NCBI GenBank assembly: GCA_009843725.1
Contig: VYCX01000277.1
Coordinates: 1-12,897 of the forward strand
DNA length: 12,897 bases
Direction: 5' to 3'
Source of the DNA: Boseongicola sp. SB0675_bin_26
GTDB taxonomy: Bacteria > Pseudomonadota > Alphaproteobacteria > Rhodobacterales > Rhodobacteraceae
The notes below the pieces were generated by a model that searched no databases, had not been told where the DNA came from, and saw only the letters and a program-made list of their open reading frames with translations. The position numbers and the translations under genes are program-made. This document shows positions 1 to 7,438 of this stretch, piece by piece (position 1 is the first letter of the stretch; the number at the start of each line of letters is the position of its first letter).

Positions 1-477
1 GGCTACCAGGTGATCCGCGCGACGCTGGAGCGCCTGGTCCGGACGCACGGCATCGACCGGGACGCGCTGTTCGACGAGTTGATGCAGGACCGCCTTGCGG
101 CGCTGCTCGTCGCAGAATGCGGCGATCCGGGGCCGCCGTCGCGGCATCCGCGTTTCGCCGACTGCCTGGCCGGCATCTGGGCCGGGCTGCCGCTCGCTAC
201 AGGCCCGCGAAGAGGCCGGTCCGCCTATCGGGGCGTTGCCGGCAACAGGGCGCTGACGGACCCGGAGACCGTGCTGGCGGTCCTCGCCGGGGAGCCCGTG
301 AACCTGCCGGATGGCGTGGCGCGGGACGGCCCGCCTGCCGTCTCCGACGAGGCGGTCCTTGCCTTCGGCGCCGTCCGGCTGCGCCGGATCAACTCGGCGC
401 TGCGCGAGGCGTCGGCGGCCGGGACGCTCACGCCCTCGGTCCGCGACTGGAGCTTCGATCCGTATGCCGTCGACTAG
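1..477 (+). CDS. C-terminal part of an unrecognised protein, cut by the window edge
   Basis: The reading frame is open from the first base (Gly-Tyr-Gln...) to a TAG at 475-477, so the GTG at 10 is probably internal and the gene starts outside the window. About 158 residues are visible. I do not recognise the family. The visible part is Ala/Arg/Leu-rich and soluble-looking, with no membrane segment, no cysteine cluster and no obvious nucleotide-binding motif. It begins with a helical stretch (TLERLVRTHGIDRDALFDEL) and ends in an Arg-rich helix followed by DWSFDPYAVD. The last 14 bases overlap the start of the primase-like gene downstream, so the two are probably co-transcribed and translationally coupled. 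That suggests a role in DNA processing of the element, but this is inference only. Confidence 0.6.
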   Translation, partial: GYQVIRATLERLVRTHGIDRDALFDELMQDRLAALLVAECGDPGPPSRHPRFADCLAGIWAGLPLATGPRRGRSAYRGVAGNRALTDPETVLAVLAGEPVNLPDGVARDGPPAVSDEAVLAFGAVRLRRINSALREASAAGTLTPSVRDWSFDPYAVD

Positions 478-1570
478 GAAGGATCGCCGCCCCGGAGCAG
501 GCCTCGACGTCGACCAGGTCAGGGCGGCGCTCAAGGCGCATGCGGAGGAACTGTTCCGCGCCGCCTTCGGGGAGCCCGGGAGGCGCAGCGTTCACGAGTG
601 GCGAGACCCGAAGGGCAAGATTTCCATGAAAATGCAGGGCGACGAGCGCGGCCTGTGGAAGGACTTCTCGTCGGACGAGGGCGGAGACCTGTTCGATCTC
701 GTGGGGATCACGCGTTGCGGCGTCCTGAAGGCGCGGGACGATTTCCCGAACGTCATCGAGGAAGCCGGCCGGATGACCGGCCTCGCGACCGGTCTGGACG
801 GATGGCGCGGTTTCCCGAAGCCTGCCCCGCGTCCGGAAAGGAAGCCGGAGAAGCCGAAGCGAGACCAACGCGACTGGGACGCGCAGCGCGTCGTCGCGGT
901 CATTGACGGGCTCCGTCCCGCCGCAGGAACGCCGGCGGCCGCCTATCTCGCCCGGCGCGGCGTGACGGACCTTCCGGAGACCGGCCTTGGCTGGCTTCCG
1001 GGGATGCCGGCACTGCCCGTCCTGCATCGACGGCGCGGCGCGCTGCTGGTCTGGGCGCTCGACGAGAATGGATGGCCCAGGGGCGGCCAGCGCATCCTGG
1101 TGACGCCCACGGGCCGCCCGGCGCGCGTGAAGGAGAACAAGCCGACCTTCGCGCGGGTCGGCGGCTTCCCGGCGCGGTTCCCGGCGCGGAAAGGCATGGA
1201 AGAGGAGCCGCTGGCGGTGGCCGAGGGGCCGGAGACCGCGCTCTCGATCCGGCAGGCGACGGGACTGGAAAGCTGGGCGGTGTTCGGGGTCTCGAATTTC
1301 AGGACCGCCCCCCTGCCCGGGGATCGCCCGGTGATCCTCGCACCGGACCGGGACGGCCGGGACAGCCAGGCGGGGCTGGGCTTCCGACGCGCGGTGTTCG
1401 TCCAGCGGTCGCGCGGCGTGGATCTCCTCATCGCGGAGGCGCCGGAGCCCGACGGCAGCGGCGACGACCTTAACGACACGCTGAAGCGCGCGGGCGACGA
1501 CGCGGTGCGGACCGCCATCGAGGCGGCGCGGCCGGTGAGCGCCGCCGACATGGAGGAATGCGAGACATGA
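464..1570 (+). CDS. Primase-like protein with Toprim domain (DUF7146/Toprim_3 type)
   Basis: The predicted product is 368 residues and resembles the primase-like Toprim proteins carried by conjugative plasmids and integrative elements. I infer a role in priming or replicating the transferred DNA strand. Residues about 10-105 look like a CHC2-type primase N-terminal fold without the zinc cysteines: a Trp-Lys-Asp-Phe-Ser segment is followed by GGDLFDLV. Residues about 110-130 are a basic Pro/Lys linker. The Toprim core shows the acidic residue E254 in VAEGPETALS and the D295-x-D297 pair in APDRDG, the expected metal-binding set. The C-terminus has DDLNDTLKRAG, which is common in this group. The frame is open further upstream, but ATG 464 is chosen because it overlaps the previous stop by 14 bases and has GGAG about 12 bases before it. 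No helicase domain follows, so this would be a stand-alone primase. Confidence 0.78.
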   Translation: MPSTRKDRRPGAGLDVDQVRAALKAHAEELFRAAFGEPGRRSVHEWRDPKGKISMKMQGDERGLWKDFSSDEGGDLFDLVGITRCGVLKARDDFPNVIEEAGRMTGLATGLDGWRGFPKPAPRPERKPEKPKRDQRDWDAQRVVAVIDGLRPAAGTPAAAYLARRGVTDLPETGLGWLPGMPALPVLHRRRGALLVWALDENGWPRGGQRILVTPTGRPARVKENKPTFARVGGFPARFPARKGMEEEPLAVAEGPETALSIRQATGLESWAVFGVSNFRTAPLPGDRPVILAPDRDGRDSQAGLGFRRAVFVQRSRGVDLLIAEAPEPDGSGDDLNDTLKRAGDDAVRTAIEAARPVSAADMEECET

Positions 1571-1616
1571 CGCGGAACGATTTTCTTGAGACCGCCATTT
1601 CGCGGAACGGTTTCCC
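1571..1616. repeat. Short direct repeat, 30-bp period, between primase and traB genes
   Basis: The decamer CGCGGAACGA at 1571-1580 recurs as CGCGGAACGG at 1601-1610, exactly 30 bases later, and both copies are followed by a short T run. The second copy also holds GGAA-cggt-TTCC (1604-1615). The spacing, close to three helical turns, would suit a protein-binding iteron or operator. Only two copies are present, so chance is possible. Confidence 0.3.
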
Positions 1617-1713
1617 GGATCTGCGGCCCGCTTTCGGGGTAGCCCGCCGCGATCCGCGCCGCCGTCGCCTGGATCCCGCGTGGAATCGGGAAATTGTTCC
1701 TGCCCGGCGCGAC

Positions 1714-1771
1714 TCCGGACGGGGGCGTCACGTCCGGACCAGAGCCAATCTGCCGGGACGTTGCGACCCGG
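1714..1771. promoter_or_regulatory. Two hairpins in the 220-bp gap upstream of traB
   Basis: A perfect 8-bp inverted repeat, TCCGGACG at 1714-1721 and CGTCCGGA at 1731-1738, encloses a 9-base loop. A second, 5-bp stem (CCGGG 1753-1757 / CCCGG 1767-1771) follows. Neither is followed by a T run, so they are not classic intrinsic terminators. They lie 20-77 bases before the traB start and could be an operator, an attenuator-like structure or a processing site. This gap is the largest in the otherwise tightly packed + strand block, so a promoter for traB onward may lie here. I could not pick convincing -35/-10 boxes. Confidence 0.3.
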
Positions 1772-1790
1772 TCCAGGGAAAGGAAACGAA

Positions 1791-2960
1791 ATGCAGTCAA
1801 GCAACGAGGCGGGCGCCGTCCCGCATGGTAAGGACCGCGCGTTGATCCGCACCGGCGCCTTCGCGGCCCTGGTCGCCCTCGCCGGCCCTGCCCTCGCGGT
1901 GCCGGCCTTCTTCATCGAGGCCGTCCCGTTCTGGATCTCGGGCCTGCCGCTTCTCGCCGGCATCTGGGTGCGCACGCGTCGTGTCCGGATCGCGGCGATG
2001 GCCGGATGGCTGGCGGTGCCAGCGGTCGTTTCCGCGATCGGCCTGACTGGCATCGGGCACGCACCGGAGCTCGTGTGGCCGGGCGCGGCCGCCGCCGTGC
2101 TGGCGCTTGCCGCCCTTGCCGGCGTGATCGGCATTTCGTTCGCGACGTTTGCCCTGACGCTGGTCCCGTGGTTTCCGGCCTCGCCACTCGTCGCGCTTGC
2201 CGACGTGCTGCCCGGCTACGGAGTCGGGGCGCTTTGCATCGTCGTTCTCGCCCTGGCCTGGGTCGAGCTTCTGCCGGGTTATCGTGGTCAGGCGCTCGTC
2301 GCGGTCCTCGCGGTGCTGGTTGCCGTCAACGCCGTCGAATGGACGCCGGGCCGGCTGCCGGCGTCACGATGGGCCGAGGTGCCGGAGCCCGTGGCCGCGA
2401 CGGAGACCGGGCGCCGGCTGGCGATCCGCGAGATCCTTCCCGAAGGCGGTGCGGCGATCCTGGGCGAGGCCGTGTTCCGGGAGGACGACTGGTCCGCGCG
2501 GGCCGCCTGGTGCCGCATAGCTTCGGAGAGGGACGTGACGCTCTTCGTCGGTGTCACGGAATCCCTAGACGGGACGAACCGCGGAGCGGTCTGGCGGCTC
2601 GACCGGGAGACCTGCGCGCCCGGGGCCGCTCCCGACATCGCGGCGCGCGCCTGGCTCGGCATTCCCGGCGTGACCGGGACCTGGTTCCCGATGCCCGGCG
2701 CGTACGGCGGCGGGGCCGGGTCCGGCTTCCTGGTCTGCCTGGAAGGATTCCTGCCCTGGGCCTGGGTGCGGCTTTCGTCGGAGGGACGGGTGAGAGACGT
2801 CGTCGTGATCTCGAACGACGGGGCGTTCGGCTCCCTGCCCGTGCACGTCTTGCGCCGGAAGGCGGCCGGCGCGATGGCGGCCTTGTTCAAGCGCGGCGTC
2901 GCCCATGCCGAGACGGGCCGCACGCTCCTGGTGCGCGCGCAGGGAGTGCCGGAAGGATGA
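1791..2960 (+). CDS. traB: TraB-like conjugal transfer protein, membrane anchored with CN-hydrolase domain
   Basis: The product is 389 residues. The first half (about residues 18-185) holds several hydrophobic spans separated by short Arg-rich loops, indicating an integral inner-membrane protein. The second half resembles the carbon-nitrogen hydrolase domain of apolipoprotein N-acyltransferase and of TraB from rhizobial transfer operons. It has a candidate catalytic Glu226 in ILGEAVF, a candidate nucleophile Cys316 in VCLEGF, and the downstream SNDGAFGS block typical of Lnt-like proteins. No lysine lies between Glu226 and Cys316, so the usual Glu-Lys-Cys triad seems incomplete. ATG 1791 has AAAGGA six bases upstream. 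The stop overlaps the coupling-protein start (ATGA). A role in conjugation is supported by context; the substrate is unknown. The family call is moderately sure and catalytic activity is doubtful. Confidence 0.68.
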   Translation: MQSSNEAGAVPHGKDRALIRTGAFAALVALAGPALAVPAFFIEAVPFWISGLPLLAGIWVRTRRVRIAAMAGWLAVPAVVSAIGLTGIGHAPELVWPGAAAAVLALAALAGVIGISFATFALTLVPWFPASPLVALADVLPGYGVGALCIVVLALAWVELLPGYRGQALVAVLAVLVAVNAVEWTPGRLPASRWAEVPEPVAATETGRRLAIREILPEGGAAILGEAVFREDDWSARAAWCRIASERDVTLFVGVTESLDGTNRGAVWRLDRETCAPGAAPDIAARAWLGIPGVTGTWFPMPGAYGGGAGSGFLVCLEGFLPWAWVRLSSEGRVRDVVVISNDGAFGSLPVHVLRRKAAGAMAALFKRGVAHAETGRTLLVRAQGVPEG

Positions 2961-5900
2961 GGACGCCGGACCTCGGGCGGCTGGTGCCGGGCAACGCCTC
3001 CTCCGCCCTGAAGCACGTGCTCGCGGTCGCCGCCGCGTGCGCCTTCGTCGCCCTGATGGTCGCGGCCGGTCTGCCGGTGCTGCATTGGCTCTATGCAACC
3101 GGCAGGATCGGACCTGAGCACTACCACATCGCCTTCGCCCTTCTCTGCGTCCTGCCCGCCGCCACAGCGCATGCGGGCGCGGCCTATTCCGGATTCCGCG
3201 GAGCCGCTTGGTGGCTCGCCTGGCTGCCGGGTCTCGCGATCTATTACGCGTTCCCGTGGTCGTCGGGCGGCAAGTGGCAGCCGCTCTGGATCTTCGGCCA
3301 CGCCTGGGACTGGGGGCGGACGATATTCCTGCACTGGGAAGCGGCAAGTGCCTTCGCCTTCAACTCCTTCGGGGCGTTCGTCGGCATGACGACGGTGACG
3401 CTCGTGGCCTGCCTCAAGCTCTTTTTCGGGGCCGCGAAGGGAGTCGAGCGGCTCGGCCCGGGCGCGGTCGCGGCCAACGAGACTGACGCGGCGCTGCCGA
3501 GCGCGACCTGGGCGAGCCGTGGCGAGGTCGTGAAGCGTTTCAGCGCCAAGGGCGGCATCGTCCTCGGCGAGCTGACGGATCCGGTGAAAGACAGCCCGCG
3601 CTTCGCACCGGGCGATCGCCGAAGCTGGGGACGGCAGGGGCACGGACAGCTGATCACGTTGAGTCCGGAGGACGGCAACGGCCACGTTCTCGTGACGTCG
3701 CAGGCCTCCGGCTTCAAGAGCACCGGCCTCGTGATCCCGAACATCCTGACCTACCGCCAAGGGCCTCTCGTCGTGTTCGATCCGAAGTGCGAGCTTTACG
3801 CGCGAACCTGGCGGGCGCGGAAGGCGATGGGCTTCGAGCCGGTCGTGATCGACGCGGACAACGGGTTCGATCCCGCACGCCTGATAGCCGCGGTGGCCGT
3901 CGAGCATCCCAGCGCCTACCAGCGGATGGCCAAGATGGTGATTCCGCAGGGGTACAGCGGGATCGAGAACGCGGCGTATTTCAAGGCAGCCGCGAACAAC
4001 CTGTTCAGCGCTCTCCTCGCCTACTACGCGGAGACGGGATCGGAGAACATCCTCCAGGACGTCGCGAAGGTCCTGGCCCGCTCCCCGGACGGGGTCCACA
4101 GCACGGTCGCCAGGAAGCTTGAGAAGATCAAGCTGCCGTTCGTGCAGAACCGTCTCAAGGGGCTGAAGGGCATGGACCCCAAGTTCTACGCCTCGGTCAC
4201 GACGGAGATCACCAACCAGCTCCTTTTCGCCGAGATGCCGGACGTGGCGCGCTACATCACGATGAAGGAAGGGAGCAAGGTGGCGAGCCAGGTCATCGAT
4301 CCCGGCTGCGACATATTCCTGAACATCCCCCAGAACGTCAGCGAGGACTTCGCGGCGATGCTGCGCGTGATGCTCGGGAGCATGCTGACGGCAGCCCAGT
4401 TCGTCGAGGTGAACGAGGATCCGCGCGCGCGGAGGCTGTTCCTGATCGACGAGGCGGCGAAGCTTGGGGCGATGGACATCCTGGAAAACATCCGCGACCG
4501 GGGGCGATCCCTCGGACTTCACCTGATGATGTTCTACCAGACGCCGGGCGAGATCGAGAAGCTCTGGGGCCGGGCAGGCATGACCTCGTGGAAGGACGGG
4601 TGTTCGGCGGTCATCATGGGGCCAGTGTCGAGCCAGACCAGCGCCAGCGAGATCTCGGCGATGATCGGGACCCGCACGATCCGCGTGGCGACGAAGAGCA
4701 CGTCCTCTTCGAACCAGGTCATGTCGCCGATGGCGGGGCAGGTCAGCATGTCCGAGCAGGAGCAGTTGCGCGACGTGCCGCTCATGAGCCCGACTGCTCT
4801 CAGCCAGCTTCCTCGGCACGCCTCGATCATCAAGGTGCCCGGCGAGAAACCGATCCTGGCCAGCAAGGCGATGTGGTTCGCGCGCAAGGGCATGAAGGGC
4901 CGGGTCCGGAGCACGGACGAGATAAGGGATGAGCTTGCGGTCACCGGCATGCGGAAGTCGCTGACGAAGCGCCTGGAGGGAAAGGCCGAGGCGCCCGAGC
5001 ACGACGAAGGCAGGCAGCCTGAAGGCGCGCGGCCAGACGGTGGCAGGCAGCCACTCTCGGAGCAGGCGAGGGCAACGCGCCCGCGTTTCGCGTCGGAGGC
5101 CCCGGAAACGCCCCGCGAAATCGATCCGGGCGATGTCCGGATCGAGGAGGACTTCGTGGCTCCGTTCGCACTGGACGATGAAGACGGGAACGGCTGGTCG
5201 CAGACGGAGTCCGAGGCGCTTGGAACAGCAAGGAGCGCCGGGGATCCGGAGCCGCTTCCTGAGGCCCGAAGCACGGAAACGGCGGGATCGCGGTCGCAGG
5301 ACGACAGGAATGCTGTGCCTGCCCAAAGCGGTGCGGGCAAGAGCGACGGCCCAGCGCCGGGACCTGCAGAGGCGAAACCGGAGTCCGGGAAAGGTGAAGA
5401 CAATCCGCGGCGGGAGGAAGAGGCCCGCGCCGCGAACGGGCGTCCGGAGGCGGCCGATGGCGCCGACAGAGCGACGGATCGAGGCGCGGAGACGACGGAG
5501 CCGGCAGCCGCAGGGGATGGCCCGCTTGCAACCGAGGCCCCTGCCCCGAAGCCCGAGGCGGAAACGGACACCGACAAGACCGGGGCCACGGCGCCGGTTT
5601 CGGAAGGCGCAGGCGTCGGACCCGGAGACCCCGATACGGAGAGGGCCGCCAGGAGCGGAAGGGACACCGCACAGGAGGCCAAGGGCGGCGCCGCGGCCGA
5701 AGAAGCTGGGCCGCAGCACTCGCCGGAAACCGGGAACGAGCACCTGGAAGAGGCGGACGCAGCCGAGAAATCGACCGACGAGCGCGCGGACGCCGTGGTT
5801 GCTGCGGCCGCAGCGGACAGTTCGCTTGCAACGGAGGCCCCAGCGCCGGCTCCCGAGGCGGAACCGGTCGCGGCCAGGGCCGGAACGAATGCGTCGGCGT

Positions 5901-6439
5901 CGGAAGATGCGGACGACGGAGCCGGAGACGCGGAAACGGGGACGGACGCTGACGGCGACGATCCCGAGTCCGGCAGGCGGGCACCCGCTGGGGGCGAAAC
6001 CGCGGCTGAAGCGGTGGCTTCCAGGCAGCCTGGCGGCGAAGCGCCGGATCCGGACGCGGAGCGGGACGCCTCGAGCAGCGAGAGCGAAACCGCGCTTGGC
6101 GCGTCACCTGGCAGCGAGGCGGGGGGAGGCTCGGCCACCGGCGGCGAAACCGCGCGCACAGTCCTGACGGAAGAGGACAGCCCGACGGGAGCTCTTCCGG
6201 AGAGCGGCAACGCGGAGGACGTGGTGCCCGGGGACAAGGGCGCCGATGACTGGTCGGCCGAGGAGAGCCGCAGGGCACTCCTGATGCTCCAGGACGGCGT
6301 TCCGGCGGAAGAGATCGCACGGACCCTGAACCGCGGACTGGCGGACACGGAAGCCGAGATCAAGAGGATGGGCAGGAACGCGATGGTGCCAGGCGGAAGA
6401 GGAGAGACGGGCGGCGAAGAGCCGGGACACGGGCCGTGA
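2957..6439 (+). CDS. traG: VirD4/TraG-family type IV coupling protein with long acidic tail and C-terminal HTH-like module
   Basis: The product is 1160 residues. It would be the inner-membrane ATPase that links the relaxosome to the type IV secretion channel. Residues about 20-160 hold membrane spans. The ATPase domain (about 210-650) has a Walker A-like loop, ASGFKSTG, with Lys254 and Ser255 but Phe where the usual Gly precedes Lys. It is followed by LVIPN, VVFDPKCELYA (the VirD4 DPKGE region), and Walker B LFLIDEAAK with Asp498-Glu499. From about residue 675 to 1095 the protein is low-complexity, rich in Glu, Ala, Gly, Asp, Pro and Ser, and probably disordered. Residues about 1099-1139, starting WSAEESRRAL with GVPAEEIARTLNRG, look like a small HTH of the GcrA/SANT kind. 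The ATGA overlap with traB selects the start. Canonical relatives are about 550-700 residues, so the tail is an unusual extension. The coupling-protein call is firm; the tail's function is unknown. Confidence 0.9.
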   Translation: MRTPDLGRLVPGNASSALKHVLAVAAACAFVALMVAAGLPVLHWLYATGRIGPEHYHIAFALLCVLPAATAHAGAAYSGFRGAAWWLAWLPGLAIYYAFPWSSGGKWQPLWIFGHAWDWGRTIFLHWEAASAFAFNSFGAFVGMTTVTLVACLKLFFGAAKGVERLGPGAVAANETDAALPSATWASRGEVVKRFSAKGGIVLGELTDPVKDSPRFAPGDRRSWGRQGHGQLITLSPEDGNGHVLVTSQASGFKSTGLVIPNILTYRQGPLVVFDPKCELYARTWRARKAMGFEPVVIDADNGFDPARLIAAVAVEHPSAYQRMAKMVIPQGYSGIENAAYFKAAANNLFSALLAYYAETGSENILQDVAKVLARSPDGVHSTVARKLEKIKLPFVQNRLKGLKGMDPKFYASVTTEITNQLLFAEMPDVARYITMKEGSKVASQVIDPGCDIFLNIPQNVSEDFAAMLRVMLGSMLTAAQFVEVNEDPRARRLFLIDEAAKLGAMDILENIRDRGRSLGLHLMMFYQTPGEIEKLWGRAGMTSWKDGCSAVIMGPVSSQTSASEISAMIGTRTIRVATKSTSSSNQVMSPMAGQVSMSEQEQLRDVPLMSPTALSQLPRHASIIKVPGEKPILASKAMWFARKGMKGRVRSTDEIRDELAVTGMRKSLTKRLEGKAEAPEHDEGRQPEGARPDGGRQPLSEQARATRPRFASEAPETPREIDPGDVRIEEDFVAPFALDDEDGNGWSQTESEALGTARSAGDPEPLPEARSTETAGSRSQDDRNAVPAQSGAGKSDGPAPGPAEAKPESGKGEDNPRREEEARAANGRPEAADGADRATDRGAETTEPAAAGDGPLATEAPAPKPEAETDTDKTGATAPVSEGAGVGPGDPDTERAARSGRDTAQEAKGGAAAEEAGPQHSPETGNEHLEEADAAEKSTDERADAVVAAAAADSSLATEAPAPAPEAEPVAARAGTNASASEDADDGAGDAETGTDADGDDPESGRRAPAGGETAAEAVASRQPGGEAPDPDAERDASSSESETALGASPGSEAGGGSATGGETARTVLTEEDSPTGALPESGNAEDVVPGDKGADDWSAEESRRALLMLQDGVPAEEIARTLNRGLADTEAEIKRMGRNAMVPGGRGETGGEEPGHGP
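5521..5865 (+). repeat. Imperfect intragenic duplication in the traG tail, 300-bp offset
   Basis: The DNA encoding LATEAPAPKPEAE (from about 5525) recurs as LATEAPAPAPEAE (from about 5825), exactly 300 bases downstream. Runs such as CGCTTGCAAC and GAGGCCC are identical in both copies. Similar Ala-rich and Asp-rich stretches flank both, so the duplicated unit is probably about 100 codons and has diverged outside the core. It suggests the tail grew by internal duplication. Confidence 0.6.
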
Positions 6440-6539
6440 AGCGGCGGCGGACGGTCCGGCGGGGCAGCGCCCTGACGCGGAAGGCGGCGGCCTTTCTGAA
6501 GCGACTGGCGGGTCGAAGGCCGCGTCCGAGGATTCTGAG

Positions 6540-7040
6540 GTGGATGCGGGAAAAGTGACCGGAGACCGGGAAAAGCGGCGGAACCCGTCCGGTTTCGCGT
6601 CGGAAAGCGAGGATTCCGAGGGGGAAGCCTTCAGGAGGCTCTCGGACGCCCGGGAAGAGGCCGCCGCGAGCGCGGGGACCAGGACACGGAAAAACCGCCT
6701 GAGGCGGCTCCTCGGCCGTCTCAGAGGGTCGATTTTTCGGGAGCGGCCGAAAAGCCGGTCGGAGTCGGGCGTTCCGTCCAACCTGCGGCCCTGGACAGGG
6801 GAGATCCTGCCCCACGTGAGAGAGACCCGCGAGGACGGGACGCGAGTGCACCTCATGGACTGGATCGCGTGGTACACGACCCGGCCGCCGGATCGCTACA
6901 TCCTTCACGCGGAGCGGCGCCGGCGTCGCAGGGAAAGCCTGGTCAGGTGGGCGCTTCGGCGTTTCTCCGCGGCCGTCGTGGGGCGACCGCCCGGCGCCCC
7001 GCCATGGCTGGTCGAGGACCAGCGGGACGACGAAACGTGA
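6540..7040 (+). CDS. Unrecognised basic protein between traG and traF
   Basis: With GTG 6540 as start (GAGG at 6528-6531, eight bases before), the product is 166 residues. I do not recognise it. The N-terminal 60 residues are acidic and polar, like the traG tail. Two Arg-rich clusters (about residues 50-75 and 120-140) flank a more ordered segment with PWTGEILPHVRE and HLMDWIAWYTTRP, so it may bind nucleic acid. The stop overlaps the next start (GTGA), placing it in the transfer operon. The frame stays open back to a stop at 6327-6329 with no ATG, GTG or TTG before 6540, yet the codons from about 6390 look coding. The true N-terminus may therefore come from a frame shift out of traG. Existence as a coding region is likely; start and function are uncertain. 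Confidence 0.6.
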   Translation: MDAGKVTGDREKRRNPSGFASESEDSEGEAFRRLSDAREEAAASAGTRTRKNRLRRLLGRLRGSIFRERPKSRSESGVPSNLRPWTGEILPHVRETREDGTRVHLMDWIAWYTTRPPDRYILHAERRRRRRESLVRWALRRFSAAVVGRPPGAPPWLVEDQRDDET

Positions 7041-7438
7041 CAAGATGCGCGGTGATGTTCACGGCCGTGGTCGCCGTCGTGCTGTTCTCGGCGATCGGTC
7101 TTGCGGCCTCGGCCGGACTGATCCTGGGAAACGTCACGACTTCTGTGCCGCAGGGCATCTATCTCAGGGCCGGTCCGGACAGGGCGACCTACGTCACTTT
7201 CTGCCTCGGCAAGCGGCACGGAGGGACCGAGTGGTACCGGCACCTGTGCTCGCCGGACGATCCGGACGGGGCAAGGATCCTGAAGCGCGTGCGTGAGAGG
7301 CGCGGGGATTCGGTGATCGTCGAGGGCGATGCGCCGCGGGCGCTCGACAGCCGGGTGCTGGGTCCGGTACGCCTCGACGAAATTCGGGGATGGTGGCGGC
7401 CGCTCGTCTGGACGTGGGGTCGGCGCGATGGCGACTGA
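7037..7438 (+). CDS. traF: TraF-type conjugal transfer peptidase (S26 signal-peptidase family), compact form
   Basis: The product is 133 residues. Residues about 8-30 form one N-terminal membrane span. They are followed by NVTTSVPQGIYLR, the S26/TraF signature, with candidate nucleophile Ser36. The candidate general base is Lys83 in ARILKRV, and the family's terminal box is seen as DSRVLGPVRLDEIRG. In IncP plasmids TraF matures and cyclises the pilin TrbC, with a Ser/Lys dyad at similar positions. A comparable pilin-processing role in the inner membrane or periplasm is likely. Only about 20 residues separate Lys83 from the DSR box, shorter than in relatives of about 170-180 residues. GTG 7037 gives a 4-base overlap with the previous stop; ATG 7055 is an alternative start. 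The end overlaps the next gene by 11 bases. Confidence 0.8.
   Translation: MTRCAVMFTAVVAVVLFSAIGLAASAGLILGNVTTSVPQGIYLRAGPDRATYVTFCLGKRHGGTEWYRHLCSPDDPDGARILKRVRERRGDSVIVEGDAPRALDSRVLGPVRLDEIRGWWRPLVWTWGRRDGD

Noticed and set aside
1714..1738. Hairpin as an intrinsic terminator after the primase gene
   Set aside because: The stem is GC-rich but no T run follows, and it lies more than 140 bases past the stop; listed instead as a possible regulatory structure.
1558..1845. Small + strand ORF (95 codons) after the primase gene, with GGAGG near an ATG at 1566
   Set aside because: The ribosome site is tempting, but the product is Arg-rich without recognisable structure and runs into traB out of frame; more likely noncoding.
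428..2134. Long minus-strand ORF (568 codons) and the similar one at 2288-5743
   Set aside because: They are antisense to the primase, traB and traG genes, have Arg/Pro/Ala-rich low-information translations, and arise because stops are rare in GC-rich DNA.
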